Source of the DNA: Lachnospiraceae bacterium
GTDB taxonomy: Bacteria > Bacillota > Clostridia > Lachnospirales > Lachnospiraceae
Direction of reading: 5' to 3'
Length of the DNA stretch: 64,000 nt
Assembly: GCA_910575155.1 (NCBI GenBank)
Contig: CAJTDX010000003.1
Span: forward strand, 1-64,000
This document shows, one piece after another, positions 44,447 to 54,415 of this stretch (the first letter of the stretch is position 1; the number at the start of each line of letters is the position of its first letter). The translations under genes were made by a program, and so were the position numbers. Under the pieces are notes generated by a model. The model was not told the DNA's origin. It saw only the letters and a list, made by a program, of their open reading frames with translations, and did not search any database.

Positions 44447-45117
44447 GGCAGTTCCTCCAGGTAATAGCCGGCGTTTCGCGCCGCCTTGATTTTCACGTTA
44501 GCGTGGAGCGCGGCCAGTTTTTTGCGCAGATAGGAAATGTAGACCCAGACCACATTGATTTCCACTTCGCTGTCATATCCCCAGATCCGTTCTAAAAAAC
44601 GTTCGCTGGAAATAAGTTTCCCGCCGCTTCCCATCAGCAGCTCCAGCATTTGAAATTCCTTGTTGGTAAGCCGGAAGCTGCCGCTGGGGGAGGACAGTGT
44701 AAAAGAGGCAAGATCCAGAGTGAGATTTCCCGTATGCAGACTGGCATTGACGGCGCGCGTATGTTCTCTTGTCATGGCGCGGATCCGCGCCAGCAGTTCT
44801 TTTGCAGCAAACGGTTTGGTAAGATAGTCGTTTGCGCCGGCGTCTAAGCCGGTTACCTTATCATCAATTTCGGATTTTGCAGTTAAGAGAAGAACGGGAA
44901 TGGAATTACCCTGTTCCCGAAGTGTTTTTAACACGGTAAGTCCGTCTGTGTTCGGCATCATGATATCTAATACCAGTCCATCATAATTATTACTGTTTAA
45001 ATAGGAAAGCGCTTCTTCTCCATCATAAACGGCGTCCACAGAGTAATGGCTGCGTTCTAAAATGGCAGTCAGGGCGCGGGAGAGATCTTTTTCGTCTTCA
45101 GCAAGCAGTATCCGCAT
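44443..45117 (-). CDS. OmpR/VanR-type response regulator
   Basis: 224 residues. Receiver domain with phosphoacceptor D51 (VLDIMMPNTDG), T and K switch residues (LLTAK, LTKPF), then a winged-helix DNA-binding domain (FRLTNKEFQMLELLMGSGGKLISSERFLERIWGYD, VWVYISYLRKKL). Cotranscribed with the kinase downstream; divergent from the DUF975 gene. Confidence 0.95.
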   Translation of the reverse strand: MRILLAEDEKDLSRALTAILERSHYSVDAVYDGEEALSYLNSNNYDGLVLDIMMPNTDGLTVLKTLREQGNSIPVLLLTAKSEIDDKVTGLDAGANDYLTKPFAAKELLARIRAMTREHTRAVNASLHTGNLTLDLASFTLSSPSGSFRLTNKEFQMLELLMGSGGKLISSERFLERIWGYDSEVEINVVWVYISYLRKKLAALHANVKIKAARNAGYYLEELP

Positions 45118-45218
45118 AAAAATCCGCCTTTCGTATGTATATTTTTGTAGCCTGCAGTTTTTTAAACTGAGGTTTCTTTCATCTTATCATCCATATAAAA
45201 GATGCGCAAGATATACTT

Positions 45219-45235
45219 TGTAAGGTAAATGTAAG
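45219..45235. promoter_or_regulatory. TGTAAG direct repeat, candidate OmpR-family site
   Basis: TGTAAG occurs twice with an 11-base period in the divergent gap between the response regulator and the DUF975 gene. OmpR-family regulators bind direct repeats of about one helical turn, so this may be an autoregulatory site. Confidence 0.4.
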
Positions 45236-45316
45236 AAAAGAAAGGTGTGCTGTTAAGATATATAAGATAAAATAGACGAAAAATAAGAAAGAGATTTCGA
45301 CAAGGAGGAGATAAAT

Positions 45317-46195
45317 ATGTGGACCAGAAGAGAATTAAAAGAGAAAGCAAGAGAACGGATCAGGGTGAATTATTGGAAATGTGTGCTGGTAGCCCTGCTC
45401 TTATCCTTAATCGGTTTTGGCGCAGGCACAGGCAGTTCCAGTTATTTGTATTCCTGGTTACAGGGAGAGGAATCAGAAGATGGCGGAAATGATTTTGATC
45501 CCATGGATGAGAACGGCGAATACCAGGAATCTGAAAAAGAGGAAGAGGCATTTGACGTTGATTTGGACGAATTGTTCAGTAAGTGGGGGAAGAAAGCCAG
45601 TACGATGCCGAATGGAGAGATCGATACGGGAAAAGGAATTTCCATTATGTTTTTCTTCATGATGCTAATCATGATTTTGTTTATTACGTTGGTGGTTGCG
45701 CTGGTGGTCGTGCTTCCTCTGGAAATATTTATTGTCAATCCGCTTGAGGTGGGAATTCGCCGCTTCTTTCAAAAAAATTTAAAAGAAGAAGCAAATCTCC
45801 GCGAAATCTGTTATGCTTTCGACCATCACTATAAAAACTCAGTAAAAATAATGTTTTTTCGGGATTTATATGTGTTTTTATGGAGCCTTTTATTTCTTAT
45901 TCCGGGAATTATCAAAGCCTATGAATACCGGATGGTTCCTTATGTCCTGGAGGAACATCCAGATATACGCAAAGAGGAGGCGTTTGCGCGGAGCCGTTCT
46001 CTGATGTCTGGAAACAGATGGAAAGCCTTTGTACTGGACTTATCCTTTCTGGGATGGTATATTTTAAGTGGGATGACAATGGGGGTTTTGGGGATTTTCT
46101 ATGTGGCGCCCTACGTAGCCCAGACCAGAGCGGCGCTTTATCAGAAGTTAAAAGAAAGGAACATGGAGAAAGAATTTCAAAAGATACAGGAGTAA
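45317..46195 (+). CDS. DUF975 family membrane protein
   Basis: 292 residues. MWTRRELKEKARERIRVNYWKCVLVALLLS is the family N-terminus. Several membrane helices follow, an acidic loop of ~60 residues interrupts the first two, and the C-terminal half has MVPYVLEEHPDIRKEEAFARSRSLMSGNRWKAFVLDLSF, conserved in DUF975. Role unknown, perhaps envelope. It shares a direction and 15-base gap with the next two-component system. Confidence 0.88.
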   Translation: MWTRRELKEKARERIRVNYWKCVLVALLLSLIGFGAGTGSSSYLYSWLQGEESEDGGNDFDPMDENGEYQESEKEEEAFDVDLDELFSKWGKKASTMPNGEIDTGKGISIMFFFMMLIMILFITLVVALVVVLPLEIFIVNPLEVGIRRFFQKNLKEEANLREICYAFDHHYKNSVKIMFFRDLYVFLWSLLFLIPGIIKAYEYRMVPYVLEEHPDIRKEEAFARSRSLMSGNRWKAFVLDLSFLGWYILSGMTMGVLGIFYVAPYVAQTRAALYQKLKERNMEKEFQKIQE

Positions 46196-46210
46196 GAAAA
46201 GAGGATTTTT

Positions 46211-46897
46211 ATGGCATATACAATTCTGGTTGCAGACGATGAGGCAGAGATCCGGGAACTGCTAAGGCTATACCTGGAAAAGGACGGATATCAGGTATTG
46301 GAGGCGTCAGACGGACAGGAAGCGCTGTCTCTTTTGGAAAAAGAAGAAATTGATATGGTAATTCTGGATATTATGATGCCGGAACCGGATGGTTACAGGG
46401 TATTGAAAAAGCTGCGGGAAAACAGCAACATTCCGGTGATGATGTTATCGGCAAAAAATCAGGATTCAGATAAAATATTGGGATTGGATCTGGGAGCGGA
46501 CGATTATCTGGCAAAGCCGTTCAATCCAATGGAGGCTATGGCCAGGATTAATTCCAATATTCGCCGATTTTATTCCCTAGGGGCCAGGAGTAAGGAATTA
46601 AAGCAGCTTCAGGTCAAAGATCTCAGATTAGATACCGAAGCCTGCGTGGTATACCGTCAGGAACATCCTGTTGACCTGACCTCGGTGGAATATAAATTAC
46701 TGCATTTGTTTATGGAGTATCCAGGCAAAGTGTTTACCAAGCAGCAGTTATATGAAAATGTATGGGGAGAAGAATACGCTATTGCCGATAATAATATTAT
46801 GGTATCGATCAGCCGCCTGAGGGCAAAGCTCTCTGAGGACAGCGGAGCCTATATTAAGACCATTCGGGGGCTTGGATACCGTATGGAGAAGGAGTAG
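46211..46897 (+). CDS. VanR-like response regulator
   Basis: 228 residues. Receiver with D53 (VILDIMMPEPDG), LSAK and LAKPFNP; winged helix with TSVEYKLLHLFMEYPGKVFTKQQLYENVWGE and ISRLRAKL. The kinase gene starts two bases later. Confidence 0.95.
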   Translation: MAYTILVADDEAEIRELLRLYLEKDGYQVLEASDGQEALSLLEKEEIDMVILDIMMPEPDGYRVLKKLRENSNIPVMMLSAKNQDSDKILGLDLGADDYLAKPFNPMEAMARINSNIRRFYSLGARSKELKQLQVKDLRLDTEACVVYRQEHPVDLTSVEYKLLHLFMEYPGKVFTKQQLYENVWGEEYAIADNNIMVSISRLRAKLSEDSGAYIKTIRGLGYRMEKE

Positions 46898-46899
46898 AA

Positions 46900-48096
46900 A
46901 TGAAACATAAGGAATGGAAAGGTTTTTTGGTGAAACGTTTTCTGATGATTCTGTTTTGGGTGAGTATCAGTGAATGGCTGCTGAGCGGGTTTTTTGACAA
47001 AATATTTTTTCCATGGCTGTCGGATACGCTTCAAATAGAATTTTTTATGGCGGGCATGGACAGCGGTTTAACGATTGGCGTGCTGTTGAAAGGCGGACTG
47101 TATCTTACGGTTACTGGAATCTGCAGCCAGTTTTCAGATGTGATGGGAGTCGGTATGCGTGCGGCAAGCGGACAGTGGGCAGGCAGTGTGGTGACGGAGC
47201 GGATTGCAAGTCAGACGAAATATTTAAATTCGCGCCAGACCCAGATTTATATATGGGGGATGGTAGCAATTACCATACTGGTTCTTTTAGCGCTTCTGGT
47301 TCCTTATGTGCTGGCAGCGCTGGCGTTCAGCCGCATGGTGAAAAGGCAGATGCAGCAGATGGAGGAACAGGAGCGGCGGCAGAAAGAGGAATATGACAGG
47401 AGAAAAAATCTGCTGCTTTCGGATGTGGCTCATGATCTTAAGACCCCTATGACTACAGTCGCAGGATATGCCAGGGCATTGATTTCAAATGAGGAGCAGG
47501 AACACGGCGACAGGATCTGCGGAGAAAAAAAGCGGGAATATCTGGAGGCTATTTACAATAAATCTATGCAGATGAGCGGTCTTTTGAACTTGCTTTTTGA
47601 GTATGTAACGCTGGACAGCGAAGGGTTTCAGTTAAAGAAAGCAAAAGCGGATTTGTGGGAATTATTGAGAGACTGCGGAGCGGGGCTGTATGTTGATTTT
47701 GAGAAAAAGGGAATGGAGATGATTCCAAAGATTCCGGAAGAAGCATGTATCATGGAGGTGGACCGGGTACAGTTTTCGAGGGTGATTAATAATCTTTTGA
47801 ATAACGCTTTAAAACACAATGATGCGGGAACACGTATCTGGATTATAGCAGAGCAGGAAGACGAGGAGATTACGATCAGAATTTGTGATGATGGAGCGGC
47901 AATCCCGGAGAAGACGGCAAACTATATATTTGAGCCGTTTGTACTGGGCGACGAGTCCAGAAACAGCAGAGGAGGCAGCGGTCTGGGTCTGAGTATTGCT
48001 CATAAAGTCATAACTATGCACGGGGGTAGCCTGACGCTGGAACAAAATGAGGGAGAAAAATACAGGAAAGCTTTTGTAATACGGTTTGCGGTGTGA
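46900..48096 (+). CDS. VanS-like sensor histidine kinase
   Basis: 398 residues. Two membrane helices (~12-35 and ~125-148, VAITILVLLALLVPYVLAALAF) flank a ~90-residue external loop. H-box DVAHDLKTPMTTVAGYARAL with H178, N-box NNLLNNALKHN, G-boxes SGLGLSIAHKV. The D-L-K-T-P form and organisation are those of VanS/SasA-type kinases common in clostridia; resistance genes are absent here. Confidence 0.94.
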   Translation: MKHKEWKGFLVKRFLMILFWVSISEWLLSGFFDKIFFPWLSDTLQIEFFMAGMDSGLTIGVLLKGGLYLTVTGICSQFSDVMGVGMRAASGQWAGSVVTERIASQTKYLNSRQTQIYIWGMVAITILVLLALLVPYVLAALAFSRMVKRQMQQMEEQERRQKEEYDRRKNLLLSDVAHDLKTPMTTVAGYARALISNEEQEHGDRICGEKKREYLEAIYNKSMQMSGLLNLLFEYVTLDSEGFQLKKAKADLWELLRDCGAGLYVDFEKKGMEMIPKIPEEACIMEVDRVQFSRVINNLLNNALKHNDAGTRIWIIAEQEDEEITIRICDDGAAIPEKTANYIFEPFVLGDESRNSRGGSGLGLSIAHKVITMHGGSLTLEQNEGEKYRKAFVIRFAV

Positions 48097-48202
48097 GAAA
48101 AAATATGAGATGCACTGCAAAAATCGTATTTTTATGAATAATCTGTTTTGCTTTTGTATGATAGAGGAAAGAAGCATATGAAAGAAAAAGGGGTTATGTA
48201 TT

Positions 48203-49120
48203 ATGAGTTATTATACCATTGGCAGTCTGATTCGGGACGCCAGAGAGCGTCAGAACTGTTCACAGGAGGAGGTGTGTTATGGAATATGCGCCTCTTCAAC
48301 GCTGTCGAGAATTGAGAACGGGCAGCAGACGCCGGGAAAGAGGATCCTCGAAGGGCTGATGCAGAGGCTGGGAATTGCTGAATGGTTTTATGATATCAGT
48401 ATGAGTCGTCAGGAAGGCGAAACATGCGAACTGGAACAGAGGCTGGCGCGCTGTTTTGAACGAAAAGAATTTCATAAAATGCAAAAACTTGCGGATGAGC
48501 TGGAAGAAAAGCTCAAAAAACAGGCCAATAAAGAACGCAGTATGAAAATGCAGGAACAGTATTTGCATTTTGTGAGAATCATAATACGCAAAGATCAGGG
48601 AGAAAACCTGGAAATGGTATCAGAAGAACTTCTGAAAGTGATTCGTATGACGATTCCGGATTTTGACGGAATAAACATTCACAAAAGGCTCTTGAATTTA
48701 CAGGAAATCAGTATCCTGAACAGTATCAGCAGCGTCTACTATGCATTGGGAAACTTATGGGATGCGCTGCGGCTGATGTTCGATTTAAAAGAATATATGG
48801 AAAAACATATGACAAACAGTCAGAAAATTTCAGAAAAATATCCAATGATTTTACAGAATTTATCGGATTGGATGAAACGGGAAGGGCATTACAAAGACGC
48901 CTTGCAGCTCTGCCAAACAGGAATTGATTTTTGTATTGAATACGGGAAAATGCATACTTTTCCTATGCTGTTGTGCAATAAGGCATGTGTTTTGGCAGAG
49001 CTGGGACAAATTGAAATGTCGAAAGAAGTTTTCGAACAGAGTACTGCTATATTTCAGGCGGTAGGCCGGCAGGAATCTGCTGAACAAGTAAAAGAATATG
49101 CCAGATATTATGGAATATGA
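48203..49120 (+). CDS. HTH regulator with TPR-like sensor domain
   Basis: 305 residues. N-terminal XRE-type helix-turn-helix (GSLIRDARERQNCSQEEVCYGICASSTLSRIENGQQTPGKRILEGLMQRLG), then ~230 helical residues in TPR-like repeats (for example NSISSVYYALGNLWDALRLMFDLKEY). Resembles Rgg/PlcR-like regulators, which respond to short peptides. No peptide gene is recognised beside it, so the ligand is unknown. Confidence 0.82.
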   Translation: MSYYTIGSLIRDARERQNCSQEEVCYGICASSTLSRIENGQQTPGKRILEGLMQRLGIAEWFYDISMSRQEGETCELEQRLARCFERKEFHKMQKLADELEEKLKKQANKERSMKMQEQYLHFVRIIIRKDQGENLEMVSEELLKVIRMTIPDFDGINIHKRLLNLQEISILNSISSVYYALGNLWDALRLMFDLKEYMEKHMTNSQKISEKYPMILQNLSDWMKREGHYKDALQLCQTGIDFCIEYGKMHTFPMLLCNKACVLAELGQIEMSKEVFEQSTAIFQAVGRQESAEQVKEYARYYGI

Positions 49121-49176
49121 AAAGAATAATTGCACTCCCCTCTGTTTTTGAATTATAGAGGAGAAGCGTTTTTATT

Positions 49177-49222
49177 GCCATGCGGTCCTGCGCAAAGAAA
49201 AATTTGCGTCAAACCGCATGGC
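49177..49222. repeat. Strong hairpin between convergent genes
   Basis: GCCATGCGGT and ACCGCATGGC are perfect arms with inner GCGCAAA/TTTGCGT pairing round a short A-rich loop, a 46-base near-complete palindrome. A weaker terminator-like stem with CGTTTTTATT lies just before it (49134-49174). Together they separate the HTH gene from the minus-strand ABC operon. Confidence 0.6.
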
Positions 49223-49248
49223 AAGACAGGTAAATATATGTTATAATA

Positions 49249-50106
49249 TCACTCCAGATTTATATTGCGTCGTATCAAAAACAGCGAGGCAAAATAGAAA
49301 ATCAGGATTAAAATTAATTGAGATATAATAGCAGCGGGAAACATTGTACAGAAAAAGCTGCTTAAAAAATAGGAGGAGCTTTCATTGCCGCTGTCTAACA
49401 GGAGCCTGATGTTTGGAGTGATCATGGCCAGCGAGGAAAACGTCTGGGTAATCAGGTATATGCCGATATAGAATCCAACAGAAGCTGCCAGCCGGTATTT
49501 TTCCATTAACTGTCCCAGAAGAATGCTTAAATATCCCATAAGTACTGAGGAAATACAGCTTGTCAGCATTGTAAGCAGCAAAAGGATGACAAATATAACT
49601 GGAGAATAGCCAAAAATGTCAGTAAAGGAAAATCCGGCCATTGCGCTGTCCGCTGTAGTTGGCAGAGAACCATCCATAAGCAGGCGCTGCAGAGCGTCCA
49701 TGTCTTTTTGGGCGGCATGAAGCCCGGCGGCAAAGCCAAGCGCCGCGGTTGACAGCATGGTGAAAAGCGTGTTCAGACAGCACCAGAAGCATCCTGTCAG
49801 CAGTTTGGAATGGAATAACTGGGTTCTGGCAACTGGAAGCGTATGCCAGAGATATCCTTCGGCAGTAAACAGATTTTTATAAAAATGTACATATATATAA
49901 ACCAGGGTGATGCCGGAAAAGGACATGATGGAAAGCGTATAGAAAATGACAAGAAGCAGCGCCACTGGCAGGGCTTCTTTTGTGTCAAATATGTTTGTGG
50001 TCAATATGGCGCATCCGATAACCGTTAACACAATGATTCCCAGATTCAGCGGGAACAGTATTTTACTTACGGATTTCCATTCGTATTTTAGCAGTTTTCT
50101 TAACAT
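49249..50106 (-). CDS. ABC-2 type transporter permease
   Basis: 285 residues, six predicted membrane helices, starting MLRKLLKYEWKSVSKILFPLNLGIIVL as in YtrC/D-type export permeases. Its start overlaps the end of the ATPase gene. Substrate unknown; the operon type is usually induced by cell-wall stress. Confidence 0.85.
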   Translation of the reverse strand: MLRKLLKYEWKSVSKILFPLNLGIIVLTVIGCAILTTNIFDTKEALPVALLLVIFYTLSIMSFSGITLVYIYVHFYKNLFTAEGYLWHTLPVARTQLFHSKLLTGCFWCCLNTLFTMLSTAALGFAAGLHAAQKDMDALQRLLMDGSLPTTADSAMAGFSFTDIFGYSPVIFVILLLLTMLTSCISSVLMGYLSILLGQLMEKYRLAASVGFYIGIYLITQTFSSLAMITPNIRLLLDSGNESSSYFLSSFFCTMFPAAIISQLILILIFYFASLFLIRRNINLE

Positions 50107-50795
50107 TTGAATACCTCCCGGAATATAGTATCGATGGATTTGTGCTCTTTCTGGCGCAGGTCGTCCACAGAGGCGTGAGTGCGCAGCATTCCATTCTGGA
50201 TAAAAATCACTTCATCCAGTATATTTTCAATATCTGAGATCAGATGTGTGGAAATGAGGATGGAAGCAGTTTCCTCATAATTGGAGAGAATCGTACCTAA
50301 AATGTAATCTCTGGCGGCAGGGTCTACCCCGGCAATCGGTTCATCCAGAATATACAGGCGCGCCCGGCGGCTCATAACCAAGATAAGCTGTACTTTTTCC
50401 TGCGTTCCCTTGGACAGTGTTTTCAGTTTGTGATTGGGATTGATCTGCAGTTTTGCAAGCATGTCATAGGCGCGCATGGAATCGAAATCCTCGTAAAAAT
50501 CATCAAAAAAATCCATGATATCACGTACCCTCATGGAACCATTCAGATAGGTGTGGTCCGGAAGATAGGAGATTACGCTTTTGCTCTCGACGCCGACAGG
50601 TTTGCCGTTTATACAGACCGTGCCGGAGTCCGGTTCTAACAGTCCGTTGATTAATTTGATTAATGTGGTTTTGCCGCTGCCATTCGGGCCTAACAGGCCG
50701 ATAATATGTCCGCTCTCGATCTGGAGATTTATGTTGGAAAGAGCAGTGCGGTTTCCGTATTTTTTTGTGAGTTCTTTACATTCTAACAGTATCAT
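50100..50795 (-). CDS. ABC transporter ATP-binding protein
   Basis: 231 residues from ATG 50795, preceded by AAAGGAGA; the frame's upstream extension to 50855 overlaps the GntR gene and has no ribosome site. Walker A GLLGPNGSGKTTL, signature TLSKGTQEKVQ (variant LSKGT), Walker B LYILDEPIAGVD, H-loop LISTHLISD. YtrB-like. Its start lies within the last codons of the GntR gene, so the three genes are coupled. Confidence 0.94.
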   Translation of the reverse strand: MILLECKELTKKYGNRTALSNINLQIESGHIIGLLGPNGSGKTTLIKLINGLLEPDSGTVCINGKPVGVESKSVISYLPDHTYLNGSMRVRDIMDFFDDFYEDFDSMRAYDMLAKLQINPNHKLKTLSKGTQEKVQLILVMSRRARLYILDEPIAGVDPAARDYILGTILSNYEETASILISTHLISDIENILDEVIFIQNGMLRTHASVDDLRQKEHKSIDTIFREVFKC

Positions 50796-51162
50796 GACAG
50801 TCTCCTTTGCTGATTTCAGAAATGAGCGATATTGCTTCCTCTTTTTGAATACCAAGTTTTTGCATGTTACTTAAAAATTGCGCGATAATTTCTTTTGCAA
50901 GCTCTGATTTTAAATGTTCGATCATGGCAGTATCCTCCGTAATAAATCTTCCGCTGGTTCTCAGGGAATAGACAAGTCTGGTCCGCTCCAGTTCAGAGAG
51001 AGCCTTCTGCATGGTGTTGGGATTTACGGACGCTTCTTGTGCAAGATCCCGGACGGAAGGCAGTTTGTCTCCTGGATGGTAAAGTCCGGAAATAATGTCC
51101 ATTTGTATTTTTTCGATAATCTGAATAAAGATCGGTCTGTCGGAATCTAAATTCCATGACAT
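50776..51162 (-). CDS. GntR-family (YtrA-type) regulator
   Basis: 128 residues: winged helix PIFIQIIEKIQMDIISGLYHPGDKLPSVRDLAQEASVNPNTMQKALSELE plus a short C-terminal helical dimerisation tail, the YtrA subfamily that lacks a large ligand domain. First gene of the ABC operon, probably its autorepressor through the nearby dyad. Confidence 0.94.
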   Translation of the reverse strand: MSWNLDSDRPIFIQIIEKIQMDIISGLYHPGDKLPSVRDLAQEASVNPNTMQKALSELERTRLVYSLRTSGRFITEDTAMIEHLKSELAKEIIAQFLSNMQKLGIQKEEAISLISEISKGDCHDTVRM

Positions 51163-51183
51163 TCAATCACCTCGCTTTCTTAA

Positions 51184-51211
51184 TGTATTATTGTACTATA
51201 TAAATAATACA
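51184..51211. promoter_or_regulatory. GntR operator dyad
   Basis: TGTATTATT and AATAATACA are perfect 9-base arms around 10 bases, 21 bases upstream of the GntR start. Position and symmetry fit an autoregulatory YtrA-type operator. Confidence 0.65.
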
Positions 51212-51346
51212 CTAAGTCTTTTTGTCGAAAAAGTCAAGTACCTTCTCGGCTTTTAAGGCATGTTGCATGTATTGACATTGTATTATGAGGAGAGTAAAAT
51301 AAATGAGAAATATTTTGTATCGCAAAACCAGAAAGGAACAGATGAA

Positions 51347-52282
51347 ATGAAAAGATATCTGTCCGCATGCTGGAACCTTATGTTTTTGCTGCTGCTGCTT
51401 CATATGGATGAATATGACTTTAGCAGAGGAGTTGTCCAGAGTCAGAATGCAGAAGAACAAATGGAAGAACAGCAGGCGGAAGAAGAGCAGTTGGAAGAAG
51501 AACAAATAGAAGAAGAACAGTGTCGGAACAGCATATATCTTGGAATAGAAGAAGAACAGTGTCAGAACAGCATATATCTTGGGTCAGATGGATATTTGAC
51601 TGAAGCGCTGTCTCAGCAGGAACATGAAGTGCTGCTCACAGCCCCCCGCGTACAGGAGCATGAGATTTATTCTTTTCTGCAGGGACCAAGATCCTGGGAA
51701 GGAGGTGTGACCTGGTCTGGAGAATGGTGTGCTTTTGATGTGGATGGAAATTATTTTGGAGGTTTTGGCTGTGGTTTATGCTGTATGGCGAATATCTACA
51801 GTACATTGTCTCCTTATGAGGTTTCCCCCTGGGATATGTGCGAATATTCTATGTCGGTTTCTAATTATGCGCCAAACGGGAAAACAGGGGCTATTGGCTG
51901 GAGGCATATGAGAGAGGTTCTGCGTTCCTGCGGCGTTGTCTGCGGTTTATTTTATAAGCCGGGAACTTATGAAGAATTTCAAAGACAGATCGCGGGCGTA
52001 CAGTCTGCTATCGTGCTGGTTAGCAGCCGGGAAGATGATTCTTACTGGAAAGATACTCTGGGACATTATGTGAATATCTGGCTGTATCAGAAAGAAGATG
52101 ATACGGTGTTTCTGGCAGAGCCGGGAAGCCCGCAAAATAACCGCAGCAGAATTCCGCTGCGGTATGTATATGATGCGCTCAAAACGGCGAGTTCCTTCCA
52201 ATATCTCGCCGTGAAGGAATATCAGGAAGAGAACAATCAGTGGAAGGCGGACGGCATTGATGAAATCTGGAATTCTCCCTAG
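51347..52282 (+). CDS. Secreted C39-like cysteine peptidase protein
   Basis: 311 residues from ATG 51347 (GAAAGGA upstream). Signal-like helix (YLSACWNLMFLLLLLHM), then a Glu/Gln-rich segment containing two exact-length 13-residue repeats. From ~residue 95 a papain-like/C39-like domain follows: GGFGCGLCCMANIYS (candidate catalytic Cys), GAIGWRHMREVLRSCG, and GHYVNIWLY (His), LAEPGSP (Asp-region). Export is inferred from the N-terminus, and peptidase activity is inferred from the Cys/His order. The stop codon TAG is the first three bases of the MITE-like repeat, so the original C-terminus may have been changed. Confidence 0.72.
   Translation: MKRYLSACWNLMFLLLLLHMDEYDFSRGVVQSQNAEEQMEEQQAEEEQLEEEQIEEEQCRNSIYLGIEEEQCQNSIYLGSDGYLTEALSQQEHEVLLTAPRVQEHEIYSFLQGPRSWEGGVTWSGEWCAFDVDGNYFGGFGCGLCCMANIYSTLSPYEVSPWDMCEYSMSVSNYAPNGKTGAIGWRHMREVLRSCGVVCGLFYKPGTYEEFQRQIAGVQSAIVLVSSREDDSYWKDTLGHYVNIWLYQKEDDTVFLAEPGSPQNNRSRIPLRYVYDALKTASSFQYLAVKEYQEENNQWKADGIDEIWNSP
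51506..51583 (+). repeat. 39-bp tandem duplication inside the C39-like gene
   Basis: Two adjacent copies (51506-51544 and 51545-51583) encode IEEEQCRNSIYLG and IEEEQCQNSIYLG, differing at one residue. It is a recent in-frame duplication in the linker. Confidence 0.9.
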
Positions 52283-52442
52283 TACATCGTTCGACAAATA
52301 ACTGGATCAATCACGCAGAATGCTTTTCTGAGTGTGCAGGTCAAAAAACGTAGGCGCAGCGGGCTACGCTGAGGATTTCTGACCTGTGTAATCGGGAAAG
52401 CAGGCAAGTGGTTGGTGTAGTTATTTGCGTAACGATGTACTA
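52280..52442. repeat. MITE-like imperfect palindrome
   Basis: A 163-bp segment starts TAGTACATCGTT and ends AACGATGTACTA. The terminal arms match at 21 of 24 positions (inner part CAAATAACT / AGTTATTTG). Nested internal arms CAGGTCA/TGACCTG and CGTAG/CTACG fold the whole into one branched hairpin. Both ends are TA, fitting a TA target duplication as in IS630/mariner-derived miniature elements. No gene inside. It supplies the stop codon of the preceding gene. A structured RNA is an alternative. Confidence 0.65.
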
Positions 52443-52460
52443 GATATCATTTAGAAACTA

Positions 52461-52488
52461 TTGACAAACAGAAGTAATGTGCTAAACT
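52461..52488 (+). promoter_or_regulatory. Promoter of ilvN
   Basis: TTGACA, 16-base spacer, TAAACT, just beyond the palindromic repeat. The ~75-nt leader has no recognisable T-box. Confidence 0.6.
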
Positions 52489-52562
52489 AAGTAGTAATTG
52501 CGGGGAGACATGCCCTGGAAGAGAAAGTAAAAATGTAAAATGGCAAGCAGAAAAGGCAGGTT

Positions 52563-53069
52563 ATGTGCATGGAGAGACAGGCGTTATCAATTTTGGTTGA
52601 GAATACCCCGAATGTGCTCAGTCATGTATCCGGTTTGTTCAGCCGGAGAGGATATAATATTGACAGCATATCGGCGGGAGTGACAGCAGATCCGAGATTT
52701 ACCAGAATTACCATTGTTTCAAGCGGTGATGAACTGATTCTGGAACAGATTGAAAAGCAGCTTGCAAAGCTGGAAGATGTAGTTGACATCAAGAAGCTGG
52801 AGTATGGAAGTTCTGTATGCAGAGAGCTGATCTTAATTAAAATCAGGGTAAAGAATACAGAACGTCAGGCAGTGATATCTCTTGCAGAGATTTTTAAGAC
52901 CAAGATTGTGGATGTGACCAATGATTCTATGATGATTGAATTGATTGGCAGCCAGAGTAAACTGGAGGCATTTTTGGAACTGCTTGAAGGTTATGAGATC
53001 TTGGAGCTTGCAAGAACTGGAATTACAGGATTGACCAGAGGATCGTCTGATGTGAAAATGTTTGATTAG
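52563..53069 (+). CDS. ilvN: Acetolactate synthase small (regulatory) subunit
   Basis: 168 residues; ATG 52569 is an alternative start. ACT domain ALSILVENTPNVLSHVSGLFSRRGYNIDSI, then DVVDIKKLE and a C-terminal ALS_ss domain (ELILIKIRVKN..., ARTGITGLTRG). Binds valine and controls the catalytic subunit, whose gene (ilvB) is not in the window. ilvC follows after 143 bases. Confidence 0.94.
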   Translation: MCMERQALSILVENTPNVLSHVSGLFSRRGYNIDSISAGVTADPRFTRITIVSSGDELILEQIEKQLAKLEDVVDIKKLEYGSSVCRELILIKIRVKNTERQAVISLAEIFKTKIVDVTNDSMMIELIGSQSKLEAFLELLEGYEILELARTGITGLTRGSSDVKMFD

Positions 53070-53200
53070 AGGCGTCTGCTTTTGGATGAAAGTGAGAAAG
53101 TGGCGCTGCTGTGAATGGATGTATTATAGGAAGATGTTTACATGTTCCTATTGATCTGATGATTTTTATTGAATTGTCAGAAGAATCATAAATATTTTAG

Positions 53201-54232
<1,032 letters not shown>

Positions 54233-54241
54233 TTTTATCAG

Positions 54242-54278
54242 GCCCCCGGCAGAACAGATTATCTGCCGGGGGCTTTTG
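54242..54278 (+). terminator. Terminator of ilvC
   Basis: Perfect 12-base arms GCCCCCGGCAGA/TCTGCCGGGGGC around 8 bases, then TTTT. Confidence 0.92.
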
Positions 54279-54415
54279 ACATCTGAAACCCTGATAGAAT
54301 GCGGGATGCGGAGATTTTTGAAAAAAGTTACGGAAAATTTTGTACATATTTGTGCATAGACGATGATGGAAAATCATGTTATATTGAATGGAAATCAGAG
54401 GAAAGGAGGAGGGCC

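Noticed and set aside
52443-52562. T-box or attenuator before ilvN
   Set aside because: No GGTGGNACCGCG-like motif and the leader is too short.
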